Part shown: one piece after another, positions 35,812 through 48,583 of the stretch
Layout of the letters: each line of letters begins with the position of its first letter
How positions within the stretch are numbered: the first letter of the stretch is position 1
Assembly (NCBI RefSeq): GCF_000346465.2
Contig: NC_034014.1
Location: 13,141,782 to 13,205,781, forward strand
From: Prunus persica
Lineage: Eukaryota; Streptophyta; Magnoliopsida; Rosales; Rosaceae
Direction of reading: 5' to 3'
Length of the DNA: 64,000 bases
Made by a program: the position numbers and the translations under genes
Notes under the pieces: model-generated
The model's database searches: none
Told to the model about the DNA's origin: nothing
What the model saw: only the letters and a program-made list of their open reading frames with translations

Positions 35812-36018
35812 TGTTGGCGAGATATCCTAGTTATATTAGGATATTTCTTCTTATTCTATTAGAATTTTATTTATTTCCTTTTTTGTATAGATATTATGTA
35901 ATTAGGATTTTTCTTATTTCCTAGTATAACCCTATTAGGGTTTGTAACCTTGTATTATAAATACCTCCTATCGGATAATGAAATACATATGAAAATATTA
36001 TACCCATATTGTTTGACT
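35812..36018 (+). repeat. 5' LTR of the Ty1/copia element
   Basis: It is 207 bases, starts TGTTGGCGAGATATCCTAG and ends TTGTTTGACT. A TATAAATA box lies at 35956-35963. It matches the 3' LTR with about a dozen differences, including balancing one-base indels. The last two bases are CT, not the usual CA. Confidence 0.9.
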
Positions 36019-36030
36019 TGGCATCAGAGT
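36019..36030 (+). promoter_or_regulatory. primer-binding site (initiator tRNA-Met type)
   Basis: TGGCATCAGAGT directly follows the 5' LTR and matches the plant copia primer site TGGTATCAGAGC with two changes. Confidence 0.8.
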
Positions 36031-36146
36031 CGACTTTCTAGGGATATGTGTATGTGTTGTGCCCACTCGTGTTTTAGGGTTCTTGTGTCCGTGCCTATGC
36101 TGTGTTTGTTGTATCTACTTCGTGTTGTGCCTTTTCCGCTGCTATC

Positions 36147-37518
36147 ATGGGTGATGATTCCAAAATCATGGTGAGTAATAGTGTGTTTGCAACAAATGAC
36201 AGAACGTCCCTCGTGTGATTACTCTACCCCGATTACTTCTGACAAATTGGATGGCTCCAATTATGCCTCTTGGTCTCCTAGTGTGCGTATTACAATTACT
36301 AGTCGTCGTATGGCAAGTTGGATCAATGGGAATATGCATGCTCTGTCTTCAGATACTGCTGCCTATGCCGAATGGGAAGAAGATAATTGCCTGGTGCAGT
36401 CATGACTTCTCAATTCCATGACTAAGCTAGTTCGTGCCTTGTTTGAACATGGTGTTACTGCTTATGATATATGGAAGACAGCCCGGAAGACCTATACTAT
36501 GACTCAGAATAGTTCTCGTCTATTTCAACTCCGACGGCAGTCCATCCTTACGTGTCAGAATGGTGAATCTGTCAAAGTGTTCTATGAGAAACTGCATGCT
36601 GTATGGCAGGAGATTGATTGTATGCGCTCACATAAATATAGTTGTGCTGATGATGGGGCTCGTCGTCTGAAAGAACTTGAAGTCGATCGAGTTGATGACT
36701 TTCTTGGAGGACTTGATTCACCATATGATGGTGTCCATAGTCGTATCCTTGCTCTTAGTCATGTCCCGACCCCTCTCGAAGCCTATGCCATGGTCATGGA
36801 GGAAGACACCCGTCAATCCGCTATGCTTGGAGGAGGTTCAATGGCCCTCAAAGTTGACCCAGCACGTCAACAACCAGTTGCACAGCACGATACGACCAGT
36901 CGCCCTTCATCCAGAAATTTTTTTCCTTCTGCTGGGTCGCGTCTAGCTGGCTCTACCCCTAACTCTCTTGATGGTCCTCCTAAATGTCGTCATTGTAATG
37001 GGAATCACTACTATGAGAAGTGTTTTAAAGAGCATGGTTATCCCGATTGGTTTGCTGACTACAAAGCTCATATGTACAGTCCCAAGGCCACCTACACTAT
37101 GACTCAAGATGAGACCCGTCTTCCGGCCCCGTCTACAAATCTGTGTGCTTTCGATACCATGCTAGGTATGAGTTCTAATACTTGGATAATTGACACTGGT
37201 GCTTCTGATCATATGACTTATGATGATAATATGTTTGATGAGTTGTCTAGTAACCCTCGTGACCCCTATATTACTAGCGCTAATGGTTTACCTTCCCCAG
37301 TTACCGGTGAAGATACCATCCACCTCACTCATTCTTTACCTCTGTCCCATGCCCTTTTGGTTCCAAATATTCGTTGCAATTTGTTGTATGTTGGGCGTTT
37401 ACTTGATACACTTAATGCTTCTGCTACTTTCTATTCTACCCATTGTTTTTTTCAGGATCTCAAGACTCACGGGAAGATTAGGCATGGTAAACGGATAGAG
37501 GGGTTGTATTACTTATAG
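36147..37518 (+). pseudogene. copia gag and protease remnant
   Basis: The start ATG at 36147 leads into a frame that stops after about 25 codons; the true gag continues in other frames (36181-36405, then 36418-37518). It shows the retroviral-type gag region (LDGSNYASW, FLGGLDSPYDGVHSRIL), a zinc knuckle CRHCNGNHYYEKC, shorter by one residue than the normal spacing, and the aspartic protease site WIIDTGASDHM. Confidence 0.88.
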
Positions 37519-37569
37519 TTACCGGCTGCAGCAGTTCGTAGGTGTGTCGCTAGTAAAGTCTAGGGTGGC

Positions 37570-38538
37570 AGTGTCAAAGACAAGCAACAACTTTGGTTGT
37601 GGCATCATTGCTTAGGACATTCATCATTTAGTTATCTTAAGCATTTGTTTCCTTCATTATTTAGTTCGTGTGATGAGTATAGCTTCCAATGTGAGACTTG
37701 GGTAATGGCCAAGAGCCATCGTACTGTTTTTCCTTTGAGTAATAATAAAGCTGCATTGCCTTTTGAGTTAGTACATTCTGATGTATGGGGTCCTGCCCGT
37801 GTGACTTCTCATGATTTTCGTTGGTTTGTCACGTTTATTGATGACTGCACTCGCTTAACATGGGTATATTTGATGAAGAATAAACATAATGTTGCCTCTA
37901 TTCTTCCTATTTTTTGTGCTATGGTGTCTACTCGGTTTCATGCCAGTATTAAAGTATTTCGAACTGATAACGGAGGTGAATATGTGAATCATACCTTGAC
38001 CCAGTTCTTCCGTGATCAAGGTATCATTCATCAAACTACCACTCCATTCACTCCTCAACATAATGGTGTGTCTGAACATAAGAATCGTCAGTTACTTGAA
38101 GTTGCTCGCTCCCTTATGTTGGATATGTCTGTTCCCCACCATCTTTGGGGACATGGTGTTTTGGCCGCTGCCTATCTGATTAATCGTACTCCTAGTTGGG
38201 TTCTGAATTTCAAGACTCCGCTTGATGTATTATATGCTCATACTCCTTCGGTTTCGGTCTCTAAGCTACCTCCAAAGGTGTTTAGGTGTGTTGCTTATAT
38301 TCATGTCTACTCCCATCAACGGAGTAAACTTGACCCATGTGCTCTCTGTTGCATCTTCATTGGCTATTCTACCAGTCAAAAGGGTTACAAGTGCTACCAC
38401 CCACCTTCACAAAAGGTACATGTTACTTTGGATATCACCTTTCATGAAGAAATACCGCATTATATGTCTTCTTCATCTCCAATTCAGGGGGAGAGGGGGA
38501 GTGAATTGAAGAATTTCGAAATGGAAGATCTTGGATGA
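37570..38538 (+). pseudogene. copia integrase remnant
   Basis: The zinc-binding region has WHHCLGH, but the final CxxC is broken: CETW instead of the usual CxxC before AK. The catalytic core has Asp in HSDVWGP, Asp in RTDNGGEY and Glu in NGVSEHKNRQ. The frame opens after a stop at 37560 and ends at 38538, before the reverse transcriptase. Confidence 0.88.
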
Positions 38539-38616
38539 AAAAATGCATGTGAAAATCTTGGAATGGGAAATCTTGGATGTATAGAGGCATCTGAAGGAAT
38601 CTCTGAAAGAGTGCCA

Positions 38617-38790
38617 ATGACCGGTCGCCTAGAGGACGCGACCGGTAGCCTAGCAATCTGTACAAAACCGACTGGTAGCACAGCACGATGCATGATGACT
38701 GCATGGAAATGACTGATCGCCCAAAGGATGAGACCGGTCGTCGAGCAATCTGTGCAAAACCGACCAGTTTCCCAGAAGGTGACGACTGGT
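38617..38790 (+). repeat. imperfect direct repeat in the integrase-RT spacer
   Basis: Two copies of about 90 bases share GACCGGTCG or its variants, AGCAATCTGT.CAAAACCGAC and CGCCC/CGCCT blocks. They lie between the integrase stop and the reverse transcriptase, in the region that normally encodes a variable linker. Confidence 0.65.
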
Positions 38791-39154
38791 CGCCCGTTAA
38801 ATTCCTTGATGAGATTCGCCCTTCGCTAGAAGAATGTGACAGTGATATTGGTGACTCCTGTGAAGATGAAATCGATATAAGACCCCCATCTACCCTACAA
38901 CTATCCTAATCAACTCGTGATGATGATGAGGTACTTTCTAATGATGTGTCTACTTATCCATTACCCCCACGCACTACTCGTGGTAAACCTAAAGTGCAAT
39001 ATTCCTCTGATATACATGCCAAATCTAAATATCCCATTAACCATTATGTGTCAACTCATCGTCTGTCTAAGTCATATGCATCATATTTGTGTCAATTATC
39101 TAGTGTATGTGTGTCAATTAAGTTGCAGGATGCTCTATCAAATTCAAAATGAGT

Positions 39155-40609
39155 AGACGCAATACATGTTGAGATGGAAGCCTTAAAGAAAAGGAAGTTG
39201 GGTGCAGATGGGTGTTTTCTCTGAAACACAAGGCTGATGGTTCCATTGACCGTTACAAGGCAAGATTGGTAGCAAAAAGTTATACTCAGACCTATGGAGT
39301 GGATTACACGGAGACCTTTGCTCCAGTAGCAAAGCTCAATACTGTACGCATACTCTTGTCCTTGGCTGCTAATCATGATTGGCCTCTGTTACAATTTGAT
39401 GTCAAAAATGCATTCCTCCATGGTGACCTTAAGGAAGAAATATACATGGATCCTCCGCAGGGTATCCCTGTAACCTTTAAGGAGGGTATGGTGCGCAAAC
39501 TACGGAAATCCTTATATGGATTAAAGCAATCTCCAAGAGCTTGGTTTGGGAGGTTTGCTGCATCTATGAGGAAGTCTGGGTATGTACAAAGTAATTCGTA
39601 TCATACTTTGTTTTTGGAGCGTCGCAAAGGTAAATTGACAGCTTTAATAATTTATATTGATGATATGATTGTAATTGGAGATGACAAGGCAGAAATACAG
39701 AGTCTCCAGGAATATCTGGCGTTCGAATTTGAGATGAAATCATTAGATGACTTGAAGTACTTTCTCGGGATTGAAGTGGCCAGATCTAAGCATGGTATTT
39801 TCTTGTCTCAAAGGAAGTATGTTTTGGATTTACTTGCAGAAACTGGAATGTTGGATTGTAAACCAATTGATACTCCTAGTGAGCAGAATCACAAGTTGGG
39901 GTTATATCCTGATCAAGTTCCTACTGATAAGGAGCGCTATCAACGACTTGTGTGAAAATTAATTTATTTAGCTCATACACGTCCTGACATTGCGTATGCA
40001 ATAAGTGTAGTTAGTCAGTTTATGCACTCACTTAATGAAGATCACATGGGAGCTGTGACGCATATTTTGAGATATCTCAAAGTAACTCCTAGCAAGGGGT
40101 TAATGTTTTCTAAGTATGGTCATACAGATGTGGAAAGATACACAAATGCTGATTGGGCAGGTTTAGCTACTGATAGGCGTTCTACGTCTGGGTACTTTAC
40201 ATTTGTTGGTGGTAATCTTGTTACTTGGAGAAGCAAGAAAAAAAAAGTGGTGTCTCAATCTAGTGCTGAGGCCGAGTATCGTGGAATGGCCCATGGTGTA
40301 TGTGAGTTACTGTGGTTGAGGAGATTATTAAGAGATCTTGGCTTTGGGCCTAAGCAACCTATGGATTTATATTGCGATAATAAGACTGCAATTGCAATTG
40401 CTCATAACCCAGTACAATATGATCGTACAAAGCATGTGGAGGTTGATCGAAATTTTATTAAAGAAAAGTTGGATGCGGAGATTGTTTCCTTCCCATTCAT
40501 CAGTTCTGAGTATCAGTTAGCAGATGTCCGTACGAAGGCTGTTTCTACTAGTATCTTTCACAACTCGCTTGACAAGTTGGGTATGCGTGACGTCTTTGCT
40601 CCAACTTGA
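39155..40609 (+). pseudogene. copia reverse transcriptase and RNase H remnant
   Basis: Frame 39212-39955 has the core blocks YKARLVAKSYTQTYGVDY, QFDVKNAFLHGDL and the catalytic YIDDM. A stop at 39953-39955 separates it from the RNase H region (RSTSGYFTFVGGNLVTW, QSSAEAEYRGMA, LYCDNKTAIAIAHNPV, RTKHVEVD), which reads to 40609 with the TGA stop. Apart from these breaks the motifs are well preserved. Confidence 0.9.
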
Positions 40610-40616
40610 AGGGGAG
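40609..40616 (+). promoter_or_regulatory. polypurine tract
   Basis: AAGGGGAG lies directly before the 3' LTR, where plus-strand DNA synthesis is primed in copia elements. Confidence 0.8.
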
Positions 40617-40823
40617 TGTTGGCGAGATATCCTAGTCATATTAGGATATTTCTTTCTTATTCTATTAGGATTTTATTTATTTCCTTTTTGTATAGATATT
40701 ATGTAATTAGGACTTTTTTTATTTCCTAGTATAACCCTACTAGGGTTTGTAACCTTGTATTATAAATACCTCTTTTCGGAGAATGAAATACATCTGAAAA
40801 TATTCTACCTATATTGTTTGACT
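40617..40823 (+). repeat. 3' LTR of the Ty1/copia element
   Basis: It is 207 bases, starts TGTTGGCGAGATATCCTAG and ends TTGTTTGACT, like the 5' copy. Confidence 0.9.
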
Positions 40824-40828
40824 CATTA

Positions 40829-41680
40829 TGAATTCTGAAATCAAACCAAAAATTTCAATAGCTTTTCAATTTCTTTCAAACCCAAACCAAAAATTTGAGT
40901 TCTGGAAGTTTGTAATGATAGTTAGAAACCTTGTTTTGAATTTAAAACCATGAAAAGAAAAGTTGAAACTAAAATTTTATCAAGACACCCGAAAAAATTT
41001 GACTGGAAAACTAATTCCACAACATTCAAGAGGGTTTAGATTCAAGGACGTTGTTGGAGCTCAACAAGAAAGGGCTCCTACGCATGGAAACAGGGCCGGA
41101 TCGGTCTGATTCCGCAAGCCAATAAAAAAGGGCTCCCACGCGTGGTTGCCAGGGGAGCACACATAATTAGCCTGGTCTGGAAAAGGGGGATTAATTTTCC
41201 ACAAAGTACTGTAGCCCAAGTGAAATTTGGGTCGTTCCATACATGTGTATCATGGCCTATCTCTGCTTGGGTACTGAACATGTGTTGCGTTCGCATGTGT
41301 CGTGTGTGCTTGGCTTGAAGTGATTGGTTAGGGGGAGGCTACTATTCTTACATATTTTAAACAGGCATGTAAAATTGATCCACATTAGAATTGCCCAAGG
41401 ACTCTATTTCAATTAAAGCATATATGCACGAAATCATGTGGCATGCTAAAGATGTTGATGTAAGGAAAATAAGGGATGCACACTATTATCATCTTCTATG
41501 TCGACATTCACTACAGATAACCCCAGATATTGCTCAATTATTGGTATAATAAGGATTTATTCTGAGCTAAGGGAGTTCTATTCAAATTAAAGTACTCGAG
41601 CTTATATGGATGATGAAGACTACTTGGCATATAAGTTAAGTCTCGTAGGGAGTCTTTGATGAGAAGAACACTACGAGACA
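40829..41680. other. intergenic DNA between two transposons
   Basis: No gene or recognisable repeat is seen. It separates the copia element from the CACTA element. Confidence 0.5.
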
Positions 41681-41683
41681 TAT

Positions 41684-43240
41684 CACTACTACAAAAAAGC
41701 AAAAAGACGACGGTAAATAACCGTCGTGTATTCGGTTTTTCAATGGTCGTGGAATCCACCGTCATCTTTTTCCTCATAAACCACGACGCTAAATCACCGT
41801 CGTTGTTACAATATACAACGTCATCAACAAATACAAAACGACGTCTTTGTACTGCAAAAAGATCTAAAAAAGCAGTCGAGGATGAGAATAGACGACCAAC
41901 TCTCTAAACAAACCGTCGTTAAAAAGGAAAAATATGACACATATTAACAGAACAAGGCCGCAAGATAGACATACAACGACGAAAATTAAAATAAGACGCC
42001 GTTAAATATCATTTTCACGACAATAAAAAATATGACGTCTTTAAATACATTAGAAGACGACGTTATTGATACCTACTACGTCGCCTATATAAAAAAAGCC
42101 GTCGTAAAATAAATTTTTCACTTCGATTTTTCTATAAAAGATGACGTGGAAATAGTTGTCAGTGTCATTATTTACGACGTATGTATTTATAGAGTAGACG
42201 TTGAACAACGAAACAACGTCGGTTACAAATATATGAGAGTCGTATTACAAAATTTATACGTCCTATTTTCAGAAACAAACAACGACGATAAATATTAGAC
42301 GTTGTTAAATAAAACAACGTCGAAAACAAATAAAAACAGACGTGTTTAGTCTGCTAAAGTTCTAAAAAATAGTCGAGGATGAGAATAGACGACTAACTCA
42401 AACAAATCACCGTCGTTAAAAAGGAAAAATATGACACATATTAAAAAAACAAGGCCTCAAGATAGACATACAACGACGACAACTAAAACACTACGCCATC
42501 AAATACAATTTTCACGACAAGAAAAAATATGACGTCTTTAAATACATGAGAAGACGACGTTATTGAAATCTACTACGTCTCTTATTTACAAACAACCGTC
42601 GTGAAATAAATTTTCCACTTCGATTTTTCTAAAAAAGATGACGTGGAAATAGTTGTCAGTGTCATTATTTACGACGTATGTATTTATATAGTTGACGTTG
42701 AATGCGAAACAACGTCGGTGGCATTTATGTAGTCGACGTTGTATTTATATGTATTCATTACTCACGACGCACTTATTAATATAGACGACGTTGAACTTCT
42801 AAACAACGTCGTTTCCAAATAAATGAGAGCCGTATTACAGAACATATAGACGGCGTTGATTATGATGAGAGCCGTATTACAAATAACGTCGTTTAATTGA
42901 TATTAAACGGCGGTTATAATGAATTACCGTCGGAATTCATTTCGTTCCTCTTCGTTTATAAAAGAACTTGCGACGTGGAAAATGTATGATGACGTCGTAT
43001 TTTTTAACGTTCAGATTATATATCTCGTTTTTTAGACGTCCGTATTATGGGATTGGAGTCGTGTTATTTTGAATTACATGACGGTTCTTAATCCTTCCCC
43101 GACGTGATATCCTGAATAATTGCTTCACAATAGCGTCATGGTTCTTCATTGTTACGTTGCTTTAAGACGTCGGTAAATATGCTGAATAACTGGTTCACAA
43201 TAACGTCGTGTTTTATTTGAACGTAGAAAATGAAGAAATC
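41684..43240. repeat. left (3') subterminal array of ACGACG/CGTCGT motifs
   Basis: About 1.5 kb is filled with ACGACG and its complement CGTCGT, mostly as ACGACGGT or ACGACGT and often facing one another at short distances. Inside it, a block of about 340 bases beginning GTCGAGGATGAGAATAGACGAC (41874) recurs at 42371, a period of 497 bases, with scattered changes. Short related pieces follow near 42780. Confidence 0.88.
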
Positions 43241-43292
43241 ACATTACAATATATTACAAAATTAATGTCATACACTGCCAATTACATAAGCA

Positions 43293-46200
43293 TCATTCAA
43301 TCCATATATCTTCACACCCATCTCGAATATTTTGACCGCCTAACTCACCCACCAGTTCATCAAATGTGTCAACATTTGGCATCCCTCTAGTAAATGACTC
43401 ACACTCAATTATCACATCACCTAAGACTTCATCACCAATAACATCATTATATTCTCTATTAGGCATTGATAACACTACCGACCAACCACGATGCATCGGG
43501 TCGTCAACAAAAAATATTTGTTTGACTTGAGAAGCAAAAACAAATTGATCATTCCTATGTCCAATTTTACTCAAATCTACAAGGGTAAATCCAAGTTCGT
43601 CGACTACAAGACCAGAACTATCTATCCAATCACACCTAAAGACTGGGATTGTAAACTTTTGGTAGTCAAGGTCCCAAATTTCTTGAATGACACCATAGAA
43701 ACCCATATTTGAGAGACTTGGGTTTTTATCCTTGGCATTAGCAACTTGCATGGTATGTGCAAGTAAATAAACTCCACTATTTTGAGTTGTCCGCACATCA
43801 TCTTGTGCCTTGATATTGAATTTAATACCTTTAATAAGATAGCTCCTATATAATGGCACTGCCATGTTTGGACCAGCTGCTAGCCACCTTAAATTTTCTG
43901 ATACGCCATGATTGTCTTCCTCAAGTTCACTTTGAACCTGCAAATTAATCATATCTTAATTCAATCTAACATAGAAATAAGAAGAAAATTAAAAGAGAAA
44001 TATGTTATTCAACAACATATACCTTGAAGCGTAGCCATTGAATGAAAGTGCTATTGTGCTTATCCTGCAGCCACTTTGTTCTCTTTCTAAATTTTGGATA
44101 AGCAGTCTTGATGTGGATCATATGTTGCCTACATGGCACGAAAAATTCAAGCATTACGGTCCCAAATATAGAAGATAAACATAAGAAATAATTTAAAGTG
44201 GAAACTTAAAGAATAAAACTCATACGTACTCGATATAAGGTAGGACTTCCTCCGTATTCTCCAAGACATATAGATGTGCTTGATTCAACAGGTCCTGATC
44301 AACTACGCTCACTGTGCAACCTGATAATGGCTTTGAAAGTCCCATCTTTTGGCTTGAAGGCACTCCAACTGTACTAACATCAGATAAATGCTGAGTACAA
44401 AACTCTACCGCTTCTTCAGCTATATACCGCTCAGCAATGCAACCTTCGGGACGAGTACGATTCTGAACATACCCCTTTAGAACTTTCATATATCTTTCAA
44501 ACAGATACATCCACCTAAAATATACTGGCCCACATAGACGAACTTCTCTGACAAGATGTACTACTAGATGAACCATGATATCAAAGAATGAAGGGGGAAA
44601 GTACTTCTCAAGCAAACACAGAGTAACTACTACATCTTCTTCCAACTTATCTAGCTTGGAAACATCAACAGTCTTTGCACATATAGCATTGAAGAAGAAG
44701 CACAAACGAGTTATTGCATACCTTGTAGGCTTCTCCAAAATAGAACGAATTGCCACAGGGAGCAATTGTTGCATTAAGGTATGACAATCATGTGATTTAA
44801 GGCCAAGAAGTCTTGAATCTTGTAAAGATACAAGATTTTTAATATTTGAAGAATAACCTTCAGGGACCTTCATACCATAGAAAGAATTGCAAACCTCTCT
44901 CTTCTCTGCTCTTGACAAATTCCAAGGCCCAAGAGGCAAACGAGTACGTCTTTCTCCATACTCGAGTTGCAAATCAGTTTTGACCCCCATGTTCAATAAA
45001 TCTAATCGAGCAGCAATCCCATCTTTATTTTTTCCAGGGATCTCCAGCAATGTACCAATCATACTATCGCAAACATTCTTCTCAATGTGCATAACATCTA
45101 GGGCATGCCTCACAGGAAGGTATTTCCAATACTCGAGATCAAAGAATATTGATTTCTTCTTCCAACAAACTCTGTCACCATTTTCAACCATATGCAGCAC
45201 TTCTTCTCCGGTTAATGGCTCGGGAGGTATGCCATATTCAGGTTTCCCATTAAAAACTGCACGTTGCCTCCTATATGGATGATTGATTGGTAACCATTTT
45301 CTATGCCCAATGTAACAAATTTTGTGGCCATTTTTCAACCTGTGAGTAGGTGTATTATCGCCGCATATTGGACAAGCTTTATATCCTTTAACAACACAAC
45401 CAGATAAGTTTCCATAGGCGGGGAAATCATTAATTGTCCACATTAATGCAGCTCTGAGTGTAAAGTATTCTCCATTATGTGCATCATACACTCCTCTAAT
45501 CCCATCCCACAAAGATTTTAAATCATCAATCAAAGGCTCCAAGTAGACGTCTATATCATTTCCGGGTTGTTTAGGACCGGAAATCAATAAGGTTAACATC
45601 ATGAACTTTCGTTTCATGCACAGCCATGGAGGGAGATTATATGTAACTAAGATAACCGGCCAACAACTATATCTGCTACTTAGAGAACTGTGGGGATTGA
45701 ATCCATCAGATGAAAGAGCCAATCTCAAGTTTCTCGGCTCATTACCAAACTCAGGCCATTTATCATCAAGAAGTTTCCAAGACGGGGAATCCGCCGGATG
45801 AGACATCTGACCGTCAATTGATTTTCTAGCAGCATGCCAAGTCAAACTCTTAGCTATCTTATGTGATTGAAACATCCTTTTAAACCTTGGAATTGGAGGA
45901 AAATACCACACCACCTTCGCTGGCACACCCTCTTTCAAGATTGAATCTTTGCCTTCCTTCCACCTTGAGATACCACAAGTACGACAATTAGTTGAATCCT
46001 CATACTCCTTCCTATACAAGATGCAATCATTGGGGCATGCGTGCATTTTCTCATAACAGCCCCAATGCACACAAAGTCTTTTTAGCCTCATACATAGAGG
46101 TTGGTATTGTATTTCCTTCTGGAAGCAAATCGCCTTGAAGTATCAATAATTCTGTAAAACAGACATCACTCATCCCATGTTTTGCCTTCAAATTATACAA

Positions 46201-46638
46201 CTTCACTAATGCCGATAACTTCGTGTACTTTCTACAACCAGGGTACACTGGTTGATCTCCATCCCCAATCACATTGGCAAACTCATACGGATCGGAACCA
46301 AAATCACCAAAATCATTATCATCCATATCAATTTCTTCAGACACAAAACTGTACCTACTATGGCCATCATCTTCTTCAACATTTCTACTAGCATTAGTAG
46401 TTGCTTCCCAAGGTTCTCCGTGAAATGTCCAATTCTTATAGCTTTGGTCAATTCCATTAAAGTATAAGTGATCCCTTATAATTCCAACCCCAAACAACTT
46501 CAAATTAACACATTTAACACATGGACAACGGATATGTGTTGTAGTTAGAAGATTTTCTACAGCAAAGTTCAAAAATGCTTCCACCCCAAAATCATATGCC
46601 TTCGATCTTCTATCCGAGTGCATCCATGACTTATCCAT
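43293..46638 (-). pseudogene. TNP2-type CACTA transposase, frameshifted
   Basis: The ATG at 46638 opens the transposase-associated domain (MDKSWMHSDRRSKAYDFGV). After CALGL, near 46055, the frame shifts by one base into the long frame that continues KMHACPNDCILYR. That frame carries the TNP2 (Transposase_21) core (SSDGFNPHSS, PGNDIDVYLEPL, KACPICGDNTPTHRL) and the DUF4218-like region (ITRLCFFFNAICAK). Two short introns follow (44229-44129 and 44022-43938), giving exons 44128-44023 and 43937-43293 with a DUF4216-like C-terminus (GFYGVIQEIWDLDY, VFRCDWID). In active elements the product cuts at the ends. One frameshift is the only clear break in about 1,050 codons. Minus-strand TATATTT near 47415 may be its promoter. 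Confidence 0.9.
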
Positions 46639-46639
46639 C

Positions 46640-48580
46640 TCCGACACTATAACCTATTATCTATAATAAAGTGAAAATACAGGCAATGACCATCACTATA
46701 ACAGATTATACAAAGATCTAATAGCAAGTAATACACAACAGAGACGACGGGTTTTAAACAAAAACAGACGTATTTGGCATATATAGACGACGGCTTTTCA
46801 ACAGACGTCGTCTAATATAAGTAATACAAATGACGGTTTATGAAAAAACCGTCGTGTATAAGTAATACAACGACGGTTTTTTCATAAACCGTCGTGTAAT
46901 CGTCGTCGTATGCCTAAAAAGGCGTCGTGTCTCAGTTTATTTTCAAGAACCCAAAACCCATTAAGAACACAACATATATATGAAACCAAGCAAGAAACCA
47001 ACATATACATGAAACCAAGCATGAAAACAATAAATCCATTCCCAATTCAACATAACATAGGGTGATTAAAAGATCCGACAAAATTAAATCCATTCCCAAT
47101 TCAACATAACAGATAATGTAATCCATGAACCCATTAAACAGAAAATCCATGAACCCATACCTATAAGCACATTATTAACAGATCGCAAAGTATATACCTA
47201 AAACCCTTTAACAAAACAACCTAATATCATTCAATGAATTTAAAAGGGGAAGATAGGGTTTGTACTTACAGGGTTGGACGAGCTCACAGATTCGACGGAG
47301 TCTGGAGAGTGCAACTTTTAATTTGAGCAGAAGTGAGAGAGCGGATGTTATGTTGCGCGAAATCTGAAAATTTTAGGGTTCAGGGTTAGAAGTATAAGAA
47401 TAAGAGCCAAATATAAAAAAATTTAGCGCCGCGAAAATTTTAAGAGCGCGCGCTCTTTAAAACGTCGAAAGAAAAACCATGGCGAAAGTTCTACAAGAAC
47501 CGACGTAAATGTAATATTCCACGACCAAAACACTGAACGTAACGCCGTTTCTTTTGACGCTTCATTTTTCGGATTAATTTTAAATTAATTTTGAATATTT
47601 TGATATAAAGACGACTGAAAAACCACGTCGAAGTTAAGAAATTGAAAACGTTGTAAATTATAATACACGACTTACATATTAAAATGACGTCGTTTAAAGT
47701 GGAAACCATGTCGGATTTTTTACTGCACGACGTAACATATGTATTCCACGACTCAACCACCGTCCTTAACAATTAATACCCTAAACCCTTAAAACTAAAT
47801 TATATAATTTTAAAAATTAAGTTTATAAAAGGGTTTATGGTTTTACAGCCTAATATATACCCTAAACTACCCAAAAATTATACTTTAAAAATAAACTCCA
47901 ATAAATAACAACCCTAATCTCTAAACCCTAAACCATAAAACTAGAAGTGATTTTATGACTCATCAAAACAATTTTATTTTGGATGGTCATTTTAAATTTT
48001 TGTTATTCAAAATGAATTTTTTCAAGGTTTAGGGGAAGAAAATATATCAATGACTTCATAGGAGTTGACTTTGCATTTTTCTGATTTATTTTAAATTTAT
48101 TTTGAATATTTTGATATAAAAATAATAAAATATTCTTATCACAACAACAAACCACGTCGGTGTTAATAAATTGTAGACGTTGTAAATTGTAATAGACGAC
48201 TAAGTTGTTAAAATGACGTCGTTTAAAAGAGAAACCATGGCGGATATTTAACTATCCGACGTAAAATATATATTCCACGACTTAACCGCTGTCGTTACAA
48301 AGTACTACCCTGAACCCTTAAGAAATTGAAGACGTTGTAAACTATAAACGACTCAATTGTTCAAAGAACGTCGTCTAAATATCATTTTACGTCGGATTTG
48401 TTTAAAACGAAACAACAAAAAACGACGGCTTTTGACTTTATTACGTCGTTGGAAATGTATTACACGTCGTTTACGCAATTTGTATGTTTGTTTTTTTTTT
48501 TTTTTAATTTAAGAAAACCTCAACAAATTTTTACATTATATATTATAGACAAAATTTGTACATTATACATAAATATCAAG
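46640..48580. other. TNP2 upstream region with motif array
   Basis: It holds the likely TNP2 leader, promoter-like DNA (47270-47460) with a palindromic GCGCGCGCTCTT block, and further ACGACG/CGTCGT motifs on both sides. A short stretch at 46930-47270 has repeated AAATCCATTCCCAATTCAAC and CCATGAACCCAT phrases instead. No other gene is seen. Confidence 0.6.
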
Positions 48581-48583
48581 TGT

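Larger units (their letters stand above)
35812..40823 (+). mobile_element. Ty1/copia LTR retrotransposon, inactive
   Basis: A 5.0-kb element with 207-bp LTRs, a primer-binding site, gag-protease, integrase, reverse transcriptase and RNase H in the copia order, and a polypurine tract. The flanking five bases are CGTTA (35807-35811) and CATTA (40824-40828), a one-mismatch target duplication. LTR divergence of roughly 6 per cent and several stops and shifts show an old insertion. Confidence 0.93.

Noticed and set aside
41700..43240. CRISPR-like array
   Set aside because: The ACGACG motif is only six to eight bases, occurs in both orientations and has irregular spacing. It lies within a CACTA transposon of a plant.
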